Positions 1-7,867 of a DNA stretch of 64,000 bases are shown piece after piece. The first letter of the stretch is position 1; each line of letters opens with the position of its first letter. The position numbers and the translations under genes were made by a program. The notes beneath the pieces were generated by a model that made no database searches, was not told the origin of the DNA, and saw nothing but the letters and a program-made list of their open reading frames with translations. Source of the stretch: Sphingopyxis indica (GTDB lineage: Bacteria; Pseudomonadota; Alphaproteobacteria; Sphingomonadales; Sphingomonadaceae); the NCBI RefSeq assembly GCF_900188185.1, contig NZ_FZPA01000001.1:620001-684000 (forward strand). The letters run 5' to 3'.

Positions 1-851
1 AATAGCGCGCGCAAGCGCGTGTCGGGTTCGACACCGGTACGGCGCAGGGTGGCGATCGTCGCGCGCGCCATATCCTGATAGGGCTCCAGCTGCCGGGGGC
101 ATTCGCGTTCGAGCGCGCGCAAATGCTCTTGAACGGTCCTGGCGTCGCCCCGCAGCAGCGGCCCGGAAAGCGCCGAAAATCCTTCGACAAGGCTGTTTTC
201 GAGCGCTGCGCGCACGAGCGGCGCGACCAATTCACGCGGGTTGTCCGCGCCCGCCATGTCCAGCATATCGAAAGCCCCATCGAGCAGGGTGACGAGGTGG
301 TTGGCAGCATGGCATAGGGCCGCATGATAGAGCGCGCGGTGTCGTTCCGCTATTTGCGTCGTTCGCCCCCCAAGCATATCCACGACCTCACCCGCCCGCT
401 TCACGGCCTCGTCGCTCGAACCGGTAATCGCAAACCAGGCGCCGGCCATTCTTTCGACCTCGCGCGCAGCGTCGCCGGTAAAGGTCATCGCCGGATGGAT
501 CGCCGCGGTAGTGGCACCGGCCTCCCGGAGCGGATCGAGGATAGCGGCGCCGCTGCGCCCGCTGACGTGAAAAATGAACGGGGATGCGGCGCCGATGCTT
601 GGCGCCATGCTCGTCACAAGACTTCCGAGGGCGTCGTCCGAAACGGCGATCGCGATCAGATCGCATCGTTCCGGAACCTCTGCGACGTCGCTTGCGGCAG
701 TCGCCCGCCCGATGGTCGCGATCGCTTCCCGTGCGCGGTCGTCCGATCGACCCCAGAGCAGCAAGGGCTTGTCCGAAAAGCGTGCGAGGGCAAGGCCGAG
801 CGCGCGTGCCACGCGTCCCGATCCGACGATGCCGATCTGTCGATACGTCAT
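1..851 (-). CDS. DUF2520 / Rossmann-fold NAD(P)-binding protein, partial
   Basis: Open on the minus strand from an ATG at 851 to the left edge with no stop, about 283 codons. The N-terminus reads MTYRQIGIVGSGRVARALGL, a Rossmann nucleotide-binding loop (GSGRVA) directly after the start. The later part (HAALCHAANHLVTLLDGA, then a helical region) matches the organisation of Rossmann-like/DUF2520 proteins, which resemble ketopantoate or pyrroline-5-carboxylate reductases and have no well-established substrate. The C-terminus is outside the window. The tRNA-Lys att fragment lies only 66 bp upstream, so the island insertion separated this gene from whatever preceded it. Family assignment is from memory of the family pattern. 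Confidence 0.75.
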   Translation of the reverse strand, partial: MTYRQIGIVGSGRVARALGLALARFSDKPLLLWGRSDDRAREAIATIGRATAASDVAEVPERCDLIAIAVSDDALGSLVTSMAPSIGAASPFIFHVSGRSGAAILDPLREAGATTAAIHPAMTFTGDAAREVERMAGAWFAITGSSDEAVKRAGEVVDMLGGRTTQIAERHRALYHAALCHAANHLVTLLDGAFDMLDMAGADNPRELVAPLVRAALENSLVEGFSALSGPLLRGDARTVQEHLRALERECPRQLEPYQDMARATIATLRRTGVEPDTRLRAL

Positions 852-916
852 ACCAGCCGCATAGGAGCGCGATCGCACGGGCGATAGCCGAAACATGCCG
901 GATACCATATAGGGAG

Positions 917-939
917 ATGGTGAGCCCTGCTGGGTTCGA
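917..939 (-). repeat. attL: 23-bp copy of the tRNA-Lys 3' end
   Basis: The 23 bases 917-939 are identical to 10863-10885, the T-loop and 3' acceptor strand plus CCA of the tRNA-Lys gene. The match stops at 940, although a shifted ccagc follows on both sides. Nothing else of a tRNA is present here, so this is the displaced chromosomal 3' end left by integration. The integrase starts about 100 bp to the right. Confidence 0.85.
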
Positions 940-1043
940 TGCCAGCAGAATCTTCCGGCTCAGAATTCATTTAATCTTGTAGATTCAGTGATCTTTGTCT
1001 TCATAGTGTGATACATTGCTGAGATACAAGGTGAGATTCTTTC

Positions 1044-2783
1044 ATGGCGCAAGTGCAGCATCTGTCGATCCGGCAGGGAGTATATTATTATGCTCGTCGG
1101 GTTCCTAGTGAGGTGCTCGATCGGCCCACAATGCACGACGCGATTTTCGACGGGAAGGCGATGTATCGCGTTTCGTTGAGGACCAAGGACCGCTCTCTGG
1201 CGCTTCAACGATTCCAGCAGGAAGACGCAAAATTTTGCGCCAAGGTTGCCCTTGTGATCGGTAGTCGCGTCAGCGAACCAGTGATTTCGAGCGAGGTGGG
1301 ACCAAGAGGCGTGCCTAGACAGTTGACCGCCGGCATCCTCAATCAAGTCGAAGCGGACTTGGCAGAGTCCTCGTTCCGGCGGTGGCGGCGCCTCCATGCG
1401 GTCGCCGAACTCGGCGAGCGCGAGCGAGAGGAGTTTCAGCGTGAGATGGATCTTCGGGAGCAGGAGGCCGAGAGCATTCGCGCAATCCTCATCGACGGTG
1501 AGGTGTCGCGCGACCCTAGGCTCCCAGACATTGCTGACGCCGCTGCCCGTATCGCGATAGAGAATAATCTGGACGTCAATAGTGCCGGCGCAATGGCGGC
1601 GCTGCGTTCAGCCGTTCGCAAGGGCATGTTGGCGGGCGAACGCAGGGTCGATGAACTGTTACGAAACGGTGCCGGGTCATTGGTGCAGTCCGAAGAGCAG
1701 GCTAGCTTCCCCAAATTGCAGGAGGTGATCGATGTCTACATGGCCAGTAAGGATCGGCCACGCACGATCGCCGAGATTCGCGAAGTCGGAAGCGCGTTAG
1801 TGGCGCTGGTTGGCAATGTGTCCGTGGCAGATGTCAAGTCGAGCCACATACGAAATTTTCTTAAAGGACAGGCGGCCCGGCAAGTCGGTGGGAAAGACCC
1901 GCAGAGCGTAGTGCGTCCACTGTCGCGAGCGACCTTGCAGAAGAAGCTGGCGCTTATTCGTGCCGCATTCGCCTACTCCATTGAGAGAGACGAATTGCAG
2001 ATTGCCAATCCTGCCAGCGGTATCGACGTCACTGTCTTCGCACAAACAGCGTCGACCGCGGCGATGCCTGACAAGCGGCCGTTTAGCTTGGGCGAGCTGC
2101 AAAAGATTTTTGCCCACCCTTGGTTCACAGGGTGCGCGAGCGTCCGCGACATATACGCGCCGGGCTCCCACCGGCTCGATGGGATGCACTACTGGGTTCC
2201 AGTCGTAGCAGCTCTGACTGGCATGCGAGCAGGAGAGCTCGGCGGGCTAAGAGTTGATGAGGTCGCCTTTGACGACCAGTATCCCCACATCGTTGTGCAA
2301 TCAAACGAGTTTCGCCCAACCAAGACCGGAAAGTCGCGGCGAGTTCCGATTCTGGATGCGTTGGCAGAAATCGGGTTTTGTGACTGGGTTGAGAACGCAC
2401 GGAGGTCTGGCCGTGCAAGGCTGTTCGACGATTGGTTGCCGCCAAGAAAGGCAGCGTCGACGACTGGCGAGGCTTCCTGGTCGAACGGAGCGGTCATTCG
2501 AGCGTTTAACCGTAACGTGGTGCCCACCACACTCCAGAAGGCCGCTGACGGACGAGCTCGTCTCGACGTGACGTTTCATAGCTTTCGTGGAGCGTTCAAG
2601 TCGATGCTGGGGCTTCAGCGGCACGCCTTGCCGTCGAACTTCATTAACGAGGTCATCGGGCATGCAAAGAGCGCACTAGACGAACGGTATGTAGGGGTGA
2701 TCCCGATTGACGAAACGTATCCAGCCATGAAGGCTTGTGCCTACTCTGGCCTTACGCTTCCGCGCCTACCCACGGTCGCTTGA
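1044..2783 (+). CDS. Tyrosine-type site-specific recombinase (island integrase)
   Basis: This 579-aa integrase would catalyse recombination between the element and the tRNA-Lys 3' end. The N-terminal region (YYYARRVPSEV) resembles the DUF6538-type head of phage-like integrases. A SAM-like core-binding domain follows at about 230-330, and the catalytic domain at about 340-570. Visible catalytic residues are R395 (TGMRAGEL), the beta-hairpin Lys in TKTGKSRRVP, H512 and R515 (HSFR), H540 (IGHAKS) and nucleophile Y549 (ERYVG). All are in order, so the enzyme looks intact. AGGTGAG precedes the ATG at a suitable distance. It lies about 100 bp from the left att copy, supporting its role as the element's own integrase. 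Confidence 0.93.
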   Translation: MAQVQHLSIRQGVYYYARRVPSEVLDRPTMHDAIFDGKAMYRVSLRTKDRSLALQRFQQEDAKFCAKVALVIGSRVSEPVISSEVGPRGVPRQLTAGILNQVEADLAESSFRRWRRLHAVAELGEREREEFQREMDLREQEAESIRAILIDGEVSRDPRLPDIADAAARIAIENNLDVNSAGAMAALRSAVRKGMLAGERRVDELLRNGAGSLVQSEEQASFPKLQEVIDVYMASKDRPRTIAEIREVGSALVALVGNVSVADVKSSHIRNFLKGQAARQVGGKDPQSVVRPLSRATLQKKLALIRAAFAYSIERDELQIANPASGIDVTVFAQTASTAAMPDKRPFSLGELQKIFAHPWFTGCASVRDIYAPGSHRLDGMHYWVPVVAALTGMRAGELGGLRVDEVAFDDQYPHIVVQSNEFRPTKTGKSRRVPILDALAEIGFCDWVENARRSGRARLFDDWLPPRKAASTTGEASWSNGAVIRAFNRNVVPTTLQKAADGRARLDVTFHSFRGAFKSMLGLQRHALPSNFINEVIGHAKSALDERYVGVIPIDETYPAMKACAYSGLTLPRLPTVA

Positions 2784-3055
2784 AAGTTGCGCCCTGGAAC
2801 GGTGCTAGATTCTGCTGAATGACGACGGTTCGGGCCAGCTTGGGATAATCGGTGCGCTAGAGGCGCCGGCGATCGAATACAGGTGAGCGAGACCGAGCCG
2901 CACCGCGAGGCTCGGCCTGATTGGCTCGGCGCTGGCGCTGTCGGCAGTATCAGCGAGAATCGATAGAGTGAGATAGACGAGGCCGGCGCGAGGCGATTGC
3001 ATTGTGTCATGAGAACCGATAGAGAACATTCAAGTCTCAAAGATTCCCCGGACGT

Positions 3056-3391
3056 CTACCGTCGTCGATACGGCTCGCAGGCAATGCCGTCGTTGTCCCG
3101 ATCCAATCCGCGACGATAGCCCGGCTCCCCTCGATAGATCGGCGCCGTGCCCGCTGCGCGCGCATCATCGCACCGGCTCCAATAGTCGCCTTCCCGTGGT
3201 TCGCGTTTGCGCTTGCCGACGGCTGCGTCGGCGACGTGCTTCGCGGTAACGATGAGCGCGGCGCGCCCTTCCGAGGTCGTGGCGATCGACCCGGCGCCGA
3301 CGGCAGCGCCGACAACGCCGGCACCTACCAGCACATTGAGTGCCGATGCTTTTGACCGGCGATACCTACGGGGTTTCCTTCTTCGCGCCAT
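3056..3391 (-). CDS. Excalibur calcium-binding domain protein
   Basis: A 111-aa protein. It has a very basic N-terminus (RRRKPRRYRRSK), a hydrophobic glycine/alanine-rich stretch at about 17-40 that could be one membrane segment, and a C-terminal Excalibur motif. The motif is GYRRGLDRDNDGIACE, whose D-x-D-N-D-G-x-x-C-E pattern is the extracellular EF-hand-like calcium loop. The paired Cys is the earlier WSRCDDARAAG. Excalibur domains are usually surface or secreted and are often attached to nucleases, but no nuclease domain is visible here. It is the first cargo gene facing the integrase. Function unknown beyond predicted calcium binding at the cell surface. Confidence 0.7.
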   Translation of the reverse strand: MARRRKPRRYRRSKASALNVLVGAGVVGAAVGAGSIATTSEGRAALIVTAKHVADAAVGKRKREPREGDYWSRCDDARAAGTAPIYRGEPGYRRGLDRDNDGIACEPYRRR

Positions 3392-3434
3392 TCAATCGTG
3401 TTACGCGAGAACGGTAAACGATCGGTTTGAGGGA

Positions 3435-3668
3435 TCATAGCGTCGTAGCGATCAATTGGAGCGCGAACGCAAACGCGAGCATCCCCAAACCCAGATTCCC
3501 AAGCAGGCGATATCGGGAAATTCTGTGTCTTTCATTGAGGTTGACCGCGTCGGTGATGATGAAGGTCGCCCCTTCGTTGTCTACCTGTCGCGGGACGCCA
3601 AAAAAGAAAATGAGGACCGAACCGATAAACCCTGATGATAACCCCGCTACGTTGAGCCAATATTCCAT
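3435..3668 (-). CDS. Small membrane protein, unknown function
   Basis: A 77-aa product starting at ATG 3668 (MEYWLNVAGL), preceded by GAGGTGG. An in-frame TTG at 3728 would add 20 residues but lacks a ribosome binding site. Two hydrophobic helices are evident: about residues 5-26 (LSSGFIGSVLIFFFGVP) and the C-terminal 20 residues (LGNLGLGMLAFAFALQLI). A charged loop between them contains NERHRISRYR. The layout resembles small two-helix membrane proteins found in prophages and islands. It is divergent from the gene at 3743, so both probably share the 3669-3742 promoter region. Confidence 0.55.
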   Translation of the reverse strand: MEYWLNVAGLSSGFIGSVLIFFFGVPRQVDNEGATFIITDAVNLNERHRISRYRLLGNLGLGMLAFAFALQLIATTL

Positions 3669-3742
3669 ACCATCCACCTCGCTGCGAGCCGATTGCTGGA
3701 CGAGCGCCACGCTAGTAGATTCGTGCAATCGAAAGGATCAAG

Positions 3743-4348
3743 ATGAACCAAGTTGAGATTGCGCGAGCCAAATTGCTCATAGCTCTTTTCGTGGACAGCC
3801 ATCGCCCTGACAAGCGCTCGCTCTCCCGCGAGCAGATTGAGTCCGAATATTTTACGCGCCTGGACACGCCGTTATTCAATAGCTTGGTAACGGAATTCAG
3901 ACGGTCTGGATTGGTAAAGGCATATCCAGACCGCGCGACATATTTCGTGCGGCTGCGGACAGACGCTCACGCGACAGCCCTCAACCACATCCTCAATTCG
4001 CTCGATGCCAAAACATTCGATGTCAACTGGCAGGGGCAGCGAATTGGAACAGATGCCGACGCGGAGTTGGCGAACGAACTACTTGCGGCAATTCCCGACG
4101 GGTGGCTGTTGATGACGTATGAAAAGAACGATCCCATAGCGCCCAAAACACCTTCAGCCCCATCTCAGGTAACCGCGGGCGGCGATTTCATCTGGGTTGG
4201 CGGGGACGTGCATCAATCCTCGATTGCGGGTCGTCCTCATGATTCAGACGGGTGGACCAGGGCCAGCACTTTGTTCACTGGACTTGGCGTAATCGTTGCA
4301 ATCGTCGCCATTGGGGCGGCATGGTATTTTTGGGCGTATCGCCCTTAG
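3743..4348 (+). CDS. Unknown protein: predicted helical N-domain plus C-terminal membrane anchor
   Basis: 201 aa. Residues 1-75 (RAKLLIALFVDSHRPDKRSL onward to TYFVRLR) look like a winged-helix-type helical domain, with a predicted recognition segment LFNSLVTEFRRSGLVKAY. The middle part is polar, with a low-complexity proline/threonine stretch (PKTPSAPSQ). The last 30 residues form one transmembrane helix (LFTGLGVIVAIVAIGAAWYF). It may therefore be a tail-anchored protein with its soluble domain in the cytoplasm. No family was recognised. It sits in the low-GC part of the island between two membrane-protein genes. Confidence 0.55.
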   Translation: MNQVEIARAKLLIALFVDSHRPDKRSLSREQIESEYFTRLDTPLFNSLVTEFRRSGLVKAYPDRATYFVRLRTDAHATALNHILNSLDAKTFDVNWQGQRIGTDADAELANELLAAIPDGWLLMTYEKNDPIAPKTPSAPSQVTAGGDFIWVGGDVHQSSIAGRPHDSDGWTRASTLFTGLGVIVAIVAIGAAWYFWAYRP

Positions 4349-4402
4349 CCCCACGAGCATCGCTCCTATGTTGCTTACATACCCCGAGCTCTTGCCCCCG
4401 CC

Positions 4403-4942
4403 TCAGTCGCTCGAATCTTGAGTAATAATGGCCTTCGACGGATAATCTCGCATTTCCCGGCGCAAGAGGCGCTGCTCGGCCAGATGCGCCAACCATGCAC
4501 TCAAGAGACGTGCACCCACGAACAGGGCAACGAGGAAAACTAGATTCCCTAGAACAACCCACGTTCCCGAGAAAATCGCGGCCAGTGCGCACGTCAACAC
4601 GACTCCGACGCCGAAAATCACAACCCCGAAGAGAACCCCTACCATTCCCCATTCAATGTAGGTGAACGCCAATGCGTATAGCCATACACATACGCCAAAA
4701 ATTAAGGAGACAAGCGCAAACAGGTTAGCGGCAATGCCTCTGGTTGCTGGTATGAGCGCCAAGGGCACTAGAACTAGGCAAATCAGCGTAGAAACCCCGA
4801 GCGCCGCGGGAATCCAATCAAGAACCCAAATACTAAACTTGGCTGCGCCCATTAATAACATGATTGGAATTACGAGGAACGCCAGCAAAACGATGAACCC
4901 GCCGGCGGCACCGCCGACAAATGTTAGCTTCGACATCGACAT
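4403..4942 (-). CDS. Multi-pass membrane protein, unknown function
   Basis: 179 aa with about five hydrophobic segments covering residues 8-32, 38-66, 70-95, 98-120 and 122-146. A charged cytoplasmic-type tail follows (AEQRLLRREMRDYPSKAI). No transporter or enzyme motif was seen. The ATG at 4942 is preceded by GGGAGGA. It converges on the membrane-anchored gene at 3743-4348, with only about 50 bp between stops. Function is not inferable from sequence alone. Confidence 0.55.
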   Translation of the reverse strand: MSMSKLTFVGGAAGGFIVLLAFLVIPIMLLMGAAKFSIWVLDWIPAALGVSTLICLVLVPLALIPATRGIAANLFALVSLIFGVCVWLYALAFTYIEWGMVGVLFGVVIFGVGVVLTCALAAIFSGTWVVLGNLVFLVALFVGARLLSAWLAHLAEQRLLRREMRDYPSKAIITQDSSD

Positions 4943-5131
4943 ATCCTCCCTCCCATCTTTCTAATATCCGTCATCACCTTCGAGAGAGCAAGTGCGTAGG
5001 GTGATCTCGCTTGTCAGCGTCCAAAAATCACCCGTGTGTCGTTTGACCTACACCGGGTTCATGCCCTTATGAGTATGCCCGATCGTTGGGACTCGCCGCC
5101 TGCGTGTGAGTGACGATTGGAGTAGAACAGC

Positions 5132-5320
5132 ATGAAAAATATCAATTTGGCGCCGCATGAAACCAAGTTCCTCGACGCGCTCGCCGAGTTCCTGGTGTTC
5201 GCCGGCGCGGACCGTGCGGCCGATGCGATCTATGAGGCTATCGGCGCAGAGCCCGAGGATGATTGCCCCGCGCCCGTGTCGGCGCCAGCGGGTGAATGGG
5301 GCGAGGTTTTCGCGGATTAG
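5132..5320 (+). CDS. Small acidic protein, unknown function
   Basis: 62 aa (MKNINLAPHETKFLDALAEF onward). Predicted mostly helical in the first 40 residues, with a proline/alanine-rich acidic tail (EDDCPAPVSAPAGEWG). Its start is preceded by GGAG, and a clear hairpin terminator follows at 5350-5378, which together argue that it is a real transcription unit. No homologue was recognised. Candidate roles (regulator, antitoxin, anti-restriction) are guesses and I do not assign one. Confidence 0.45.
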   Translation: MKNINLAPHETKFLDALAEFLVFAGADRAADAIYEAIGAEPEDDCPAPVSAPAGEWGEVFAD

Positions 5321-5349
5321 GTCTAACTGGATTTTCCTTGAATTGATCG

Positions 5350-5378
5350 AAACGGCCGCCAGTATTGAGCGGCCGTTT
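5350..5378 (+). terminator. Hairpin terminator after the 62-aa gene
   Basis: Perfect 10-bp stem AAACGGCCGC (5350-5359) with GCGGCCGTTT (5369-5378) around a 9-base loop, ending in TTTCT. Position 30 bp after a stop codon fits a Rho-independent terminator. The symmetric A/T ends mean it could work in both directions. Confidence 0.7.
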
Positions 5379-5413
5379 CTATTGTGGAATCGGGGTCTTT
5401 GGGGGCATGTGAA

Positions 5414-5755
5414 GTGAAAAGAGTAGGGATATTGATCGTGGTGACCGCAATGTGTGTCCCCGTGAATGCAGAAAGCCTAAAGGAAATGTGGTCTAACCCA
5501 GCCCGAGATACCTATGAGAGTGAAAAAACGTCGCTAGAGCTAGAAACCTGCTTGGGCGAGGAATTGTCCGAGCACGGAATACCATTCGTGCTGCACGGCG
5601 AGCAATATAATACGGTGTCTCTCTATCATGCATATTCGAGATCGCTACAATTGAGCGTTAGGATTTTTGACCACGGATCGACGCGCCTGCTTCAAGTTAA
5701 TGGAGGGCGTGCCACCGATGACAGCACAAAGGCAATCATGGGGCGGTGCCTCTAG
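5414..5755 (+). CDS. Secreted or periplasmic protein, unknown function
   Basis: The GTG at 5414 gives a 113-aa protein with a good signal peptide: KR, then hydrophobic VGILIVVTAMCVPVNA, with cleavage likely before ES. An upstream GTG at 5384 would put ten extra residues before the signal sequence and is less likely. The mature part (about 95 aa) has two conserved-looking cysteines (LETCLGEE and the C-terminal MGRCL) that could form a disulfide. It ends in GRCL. No domain recognised. Codon use is less GC-biased than chromosomal neighbours, as elsewhere in the island. Confidence 0.5.
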   Translation: MKRVGILIVVTAMCVPVNAESLKEMWSNPARDTYESEKTSLELETCLGEELSEHGIPFVLHGEQYNTVSLYHAYSRSLQLSVRIFDHGSTRLLQVNGGRATDDSTKAIMGRCL

Positions 5756-5887
5756 CGTCGAACATAAACGGGGATTGCGAATCGTTCGCAATTATTTGCC
5801 AAGAGACATTCGCTAAAATATGCCTATGTGAATTGACTCCTCGGCCGAATCGTTCGGTTGAGCTTTTAAGCTAGAGGAGTAAATCAC

Positions 5888-6382
5888 ATGAATATTACCC
5901 ATGATATCGCTGCCGTTCGCAAGATTCGCCGCGCTCGGAATCAGCGCAACTATCGCGAGCGCCTGCGCGCCGACTTCGAACTCGAATGCCGTGCCCACGA
6001 CATTATATGGTCGATCGTCGGGTGTCCCGCGCCGGCGAAACCGCGCAACCGCCACGATCCCGCTTGGTGGGGCTTTCACCTGTCGCTGGAAATTACTCAA
6101 GCGATCGAGAATGCCGCTCAGGTTTTCTATGAACTTGACCCTGCCGAGGGTGAAAGGTTCGGCAAGTGGCTTTGGCAGCGTGTCAACGATGACTTTATGG
6201 GCTTCATGGAACAAATGAATCAGAGGTTTCATGCGGCGATCCAAGAAGGTGGCCTTTCCGAGACTGATATGGATATCATCGCTGAGTTTCGTGCTCGCCT
6301 TCCTCGCATTCGTCGAGCAGCGGGCGCGAGGATACGAAATGGCATCTTGCCGCCGCTGCTAGACCCGCGCCTTGCGGCATAA
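5888..6382 (+). CDS. Helical protein of unknown function
   Basis: 164 aa with a strong ribosome binding site (GAGGAG, 8 bp before ATG). The N-terminus is basic (RKIRRARNQRNYRERLR), followed by an aromatic segment HDPAWWGFHLSLEIT and helices containing GERFGKWLWQRVNDDFMGFM. The C-terminus is arginine-rich. No catalytic motif or membrane segment seen. Two hairpins follow the stop, so it appears to be a monocistronic island gene. A small palindrome CCGAA-TCG-TTCGG lies in its leader about 45 bp before the start. Confidence 0.5.
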   Translation: MNITHDIAAVRKIRRARNQRNYRERLRADFELECRAHDIIWSIVGCPAPAKPRNRHDPAWWGFHLSLEITQAIENAAQVFYELDPAEGERFGKWLWQRVNDDFMGFMEQMNQRFHAAIQEGGLSETDMDIIAEFRARLPRIRRAAGARIRNGILPPLLDPRLAA

Positions 6383-6422
6383 GACATAAAGGAGCGCCAC
6401 CCATTTCCGGGGCGCTAGGGGT

Positions 6423-6460
6423 GGGCCGGCCACACAATCTCAAATTGAGGTCGGCCCCTC
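6423..6460 (+). terminator. Terminator after the 164-aa gene
   Basis: GGGCCGGCC (6423-6431) pairs with GGTCGGCCC (6449-6457) with one G-T wobble, and CTCAAATTGAG extends the stem inside. CTCTTTCT follows. A smaller stem AGCGCC/GGCGCT (6393-6398 / 6411-6416) precedes it. The remaining bases up to the Fic stop at 6667 hold no recognisable feature. Confidence 0.65.
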
Positions 6461-6666
6461 TTTCTGCTAGCCTCCCCGCAGCTTAGTCGGCGACCTGTGT
6501 CTAGGATTCACAAGGCTCAAAATTCACCGCGCGCAAACTTAGACACGATCTCCGTTCGATCGACGATCATTGTTCGCTCGAACATTTCACGATGATCGCA
6601 ATCAATGCTGCCTGATCGCTGGGGGCACCCAAAAGGCGCCGAACAGAGCGCCGAAGCTCAAGCTGC

Positions 6667-7767
6667 TTATTGCACCGCCAGCGAATAGCTGGTGCTGCGT
6701 CCGCCGGCGGGATCCTTCACAAGAATACCTCGCTGGACCAAATCGTTGATGTCGCGCAAGGCGGTGTCGGACGACGCCTTGGTAATCGCCGCCCATTTGG
6801 CATTGGTCAGCTTGCCCTCGAACCCGTCCAGAAGCCGGTTCAGGACCTTGCGCTGGCGTTCGTTCAGCGACTGCCCCGCGACCGATTCCCAGAACCGCGC
6901 CTTGCGCATGACGCTGGCAAGGATGGTTTCGGCGCCGTCGAACGCGCGATCGAGGCAGCCGATGAACCACAACAGCCAGGGCGTAATGTCCAAGTCGCCC
7001 TTCTGCGTCGATTCCAGCTTGTCGTAATAGGTTTTGCGCTCGGTGCGGATTTGCGCGGACATGCTGTAGAAGCGCTGCGCGGTTCCTTCCGCGCGTGCCA
7101 GGGCAAGATCGGCGATAGCGCGGGCGATGCGCCCGTTGCCGTCATCGAAGGGGTGGATGGTGACGAACCACAAATGCGCGATTCCGGCCTTCAGAACGGG
7201 ATCGGGCGCTGCTGTTTCGAACCAATCGAGAAAGCGCGCCATTTCCGCGGCGAGCCGCTCCGACGCCGGCGCTTCGTAGTGGACACGCTCGCGGCCCATC
7301 GGTCCCGAGACGACCTGCATCGGCCCGCTTTCGGCGGTGCGCCATGCGCCCACGGTGATGCGGCTCATGCCGCTGCGGCCCATGGGGAACAGCGCCGCGT
7401 GCCAGCCGAACAGCCGTTCGGCAGTCAGCGGCCGGGCATAGTTCTGTGTGGCGTCCAGCATCATTTCCACGACGCCTTCGACGTCGCGATCGGCTTCGAC
7501 CAGGCCGCCGATGTCCATGCCGAGACGGCGAGCGATCGAGGAGCGCACCTGCTCCCGGTCCAGCACCTCGCCCTCGATCTCGCTGGATTTCAGGACATCT
7601 TCGGTCAGCGCGTAAAGCACGGCCTCTTCACGCAACGGGAAGCCAAGCGCCTCCATATGGCCAATCAATCGCCCCTGCCGGTGCCGCACGGCAGCAAGCG
7701 GCTGTGCAAGCTGCGCATCGCTCCAGCGTAGATTGGGCCAGTCCGTCAGTTCATGAATATATGTCAT
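6667..7767 (-). CDS. Fic-domain protein (DUF4172 N-domain, winged-helix C-domain)
   Basis: The ATG at 7767 gives 366 aa; a GTG two codons earlier is also open. Fic enzymes transfer AMP or related groups to target-protein hydroxyls. The active-site loop HPFDDGNGR starts at H205, with the expected N and R following. The auto-inhibitory motif S-x-x-x-E-G is present at 61-66 (SSEIEG), placing it in the class with an N-terminal inhibitory helix. Residues 290-366 (LNERQRKVLNRLLDGFEGKL, ALRDINDLVQRGIL) look like a winged helix. The architecture is that of stand-alone Fic/DUF4172 proteins rather than Fic-toxin/antitoxin pairs. Its start lies inside the first of several repeated boxes (7767-7867), which suggests autoregulation by the C-terminal DNA-binding domain. 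Confidence 0.9.
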   Translation of the reverse strand: MTYIHELTDWPNLRWSDAQLAQPLAAVRHRQGRLIGHMEALGFPLREEAVLYALTEDVLKSSEIEGEVLDREQVRSSIARRLGMDIGGLVEADRDVEGVVEMMLDATQNYARPLTAERLFGWHAALFPMGRSGMSRITVGAWRTAESGPMQVVSGPMGRERVHYEAPASERLAAEMARFLDWFETAAPDPVLKAGIAHLWFVTIHPFDDGNGRIARAIADLALARAEGTAQRFYSMSAQIRTERKTYYDKLESTQKGDLDITPWLLWFIGCLDRAFDGAETILASVMRKARFWESVAGQSLNERQRKVLNRLLDGFEGKLTNAKWAAITKASSDTALRDINDLVQRGILVKDPAGGRSTSYSLAVQ

Positions 7768-7867
7768 AATCACCGCATCCTTAGCGGCGATTATATGGAT
7801 TAATCACCGCAAGAGCAAGGGCATTCGCTGCATTAAATGCGGTGATTAAGGTGGCTAATCACCGCAT
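7767..7867. promoter_or_regulatory. Operator-like array of TAATCACCGCA boxes upstream of fic
   Basis: Four exact 11-bp copies of TAATCACCGCA occur within 101 bp: direct at 7767-7777, 7801-7811 and 7856-7866, inverted at 7838-7848. A fifth inverted copy with two mismatches (AGCGGCGATTA) lies at 7783-7793. The orientations alternate, making paired inverted repeats. The first copy overlaps the fic start codon and the last overlaps the broken helicase gene's 3' end. This is typical of a multi-site repressor operator; the binding protein is unknown but the Fic winged helix is the obvious candidate. Confidence 0.7.

Noticed and set aside
917-939. Possible second tRNA-Lys gene
   Set aside because: Only the 3' 23 bases match; no acceptor 5' strand, D-arm or anticodon arm is present.
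2741-3040. 99-codon minus-strand frame after the integrase
   Set aside because: Overlaps the integrase end and has no ribosome binding site or recognisable domain.
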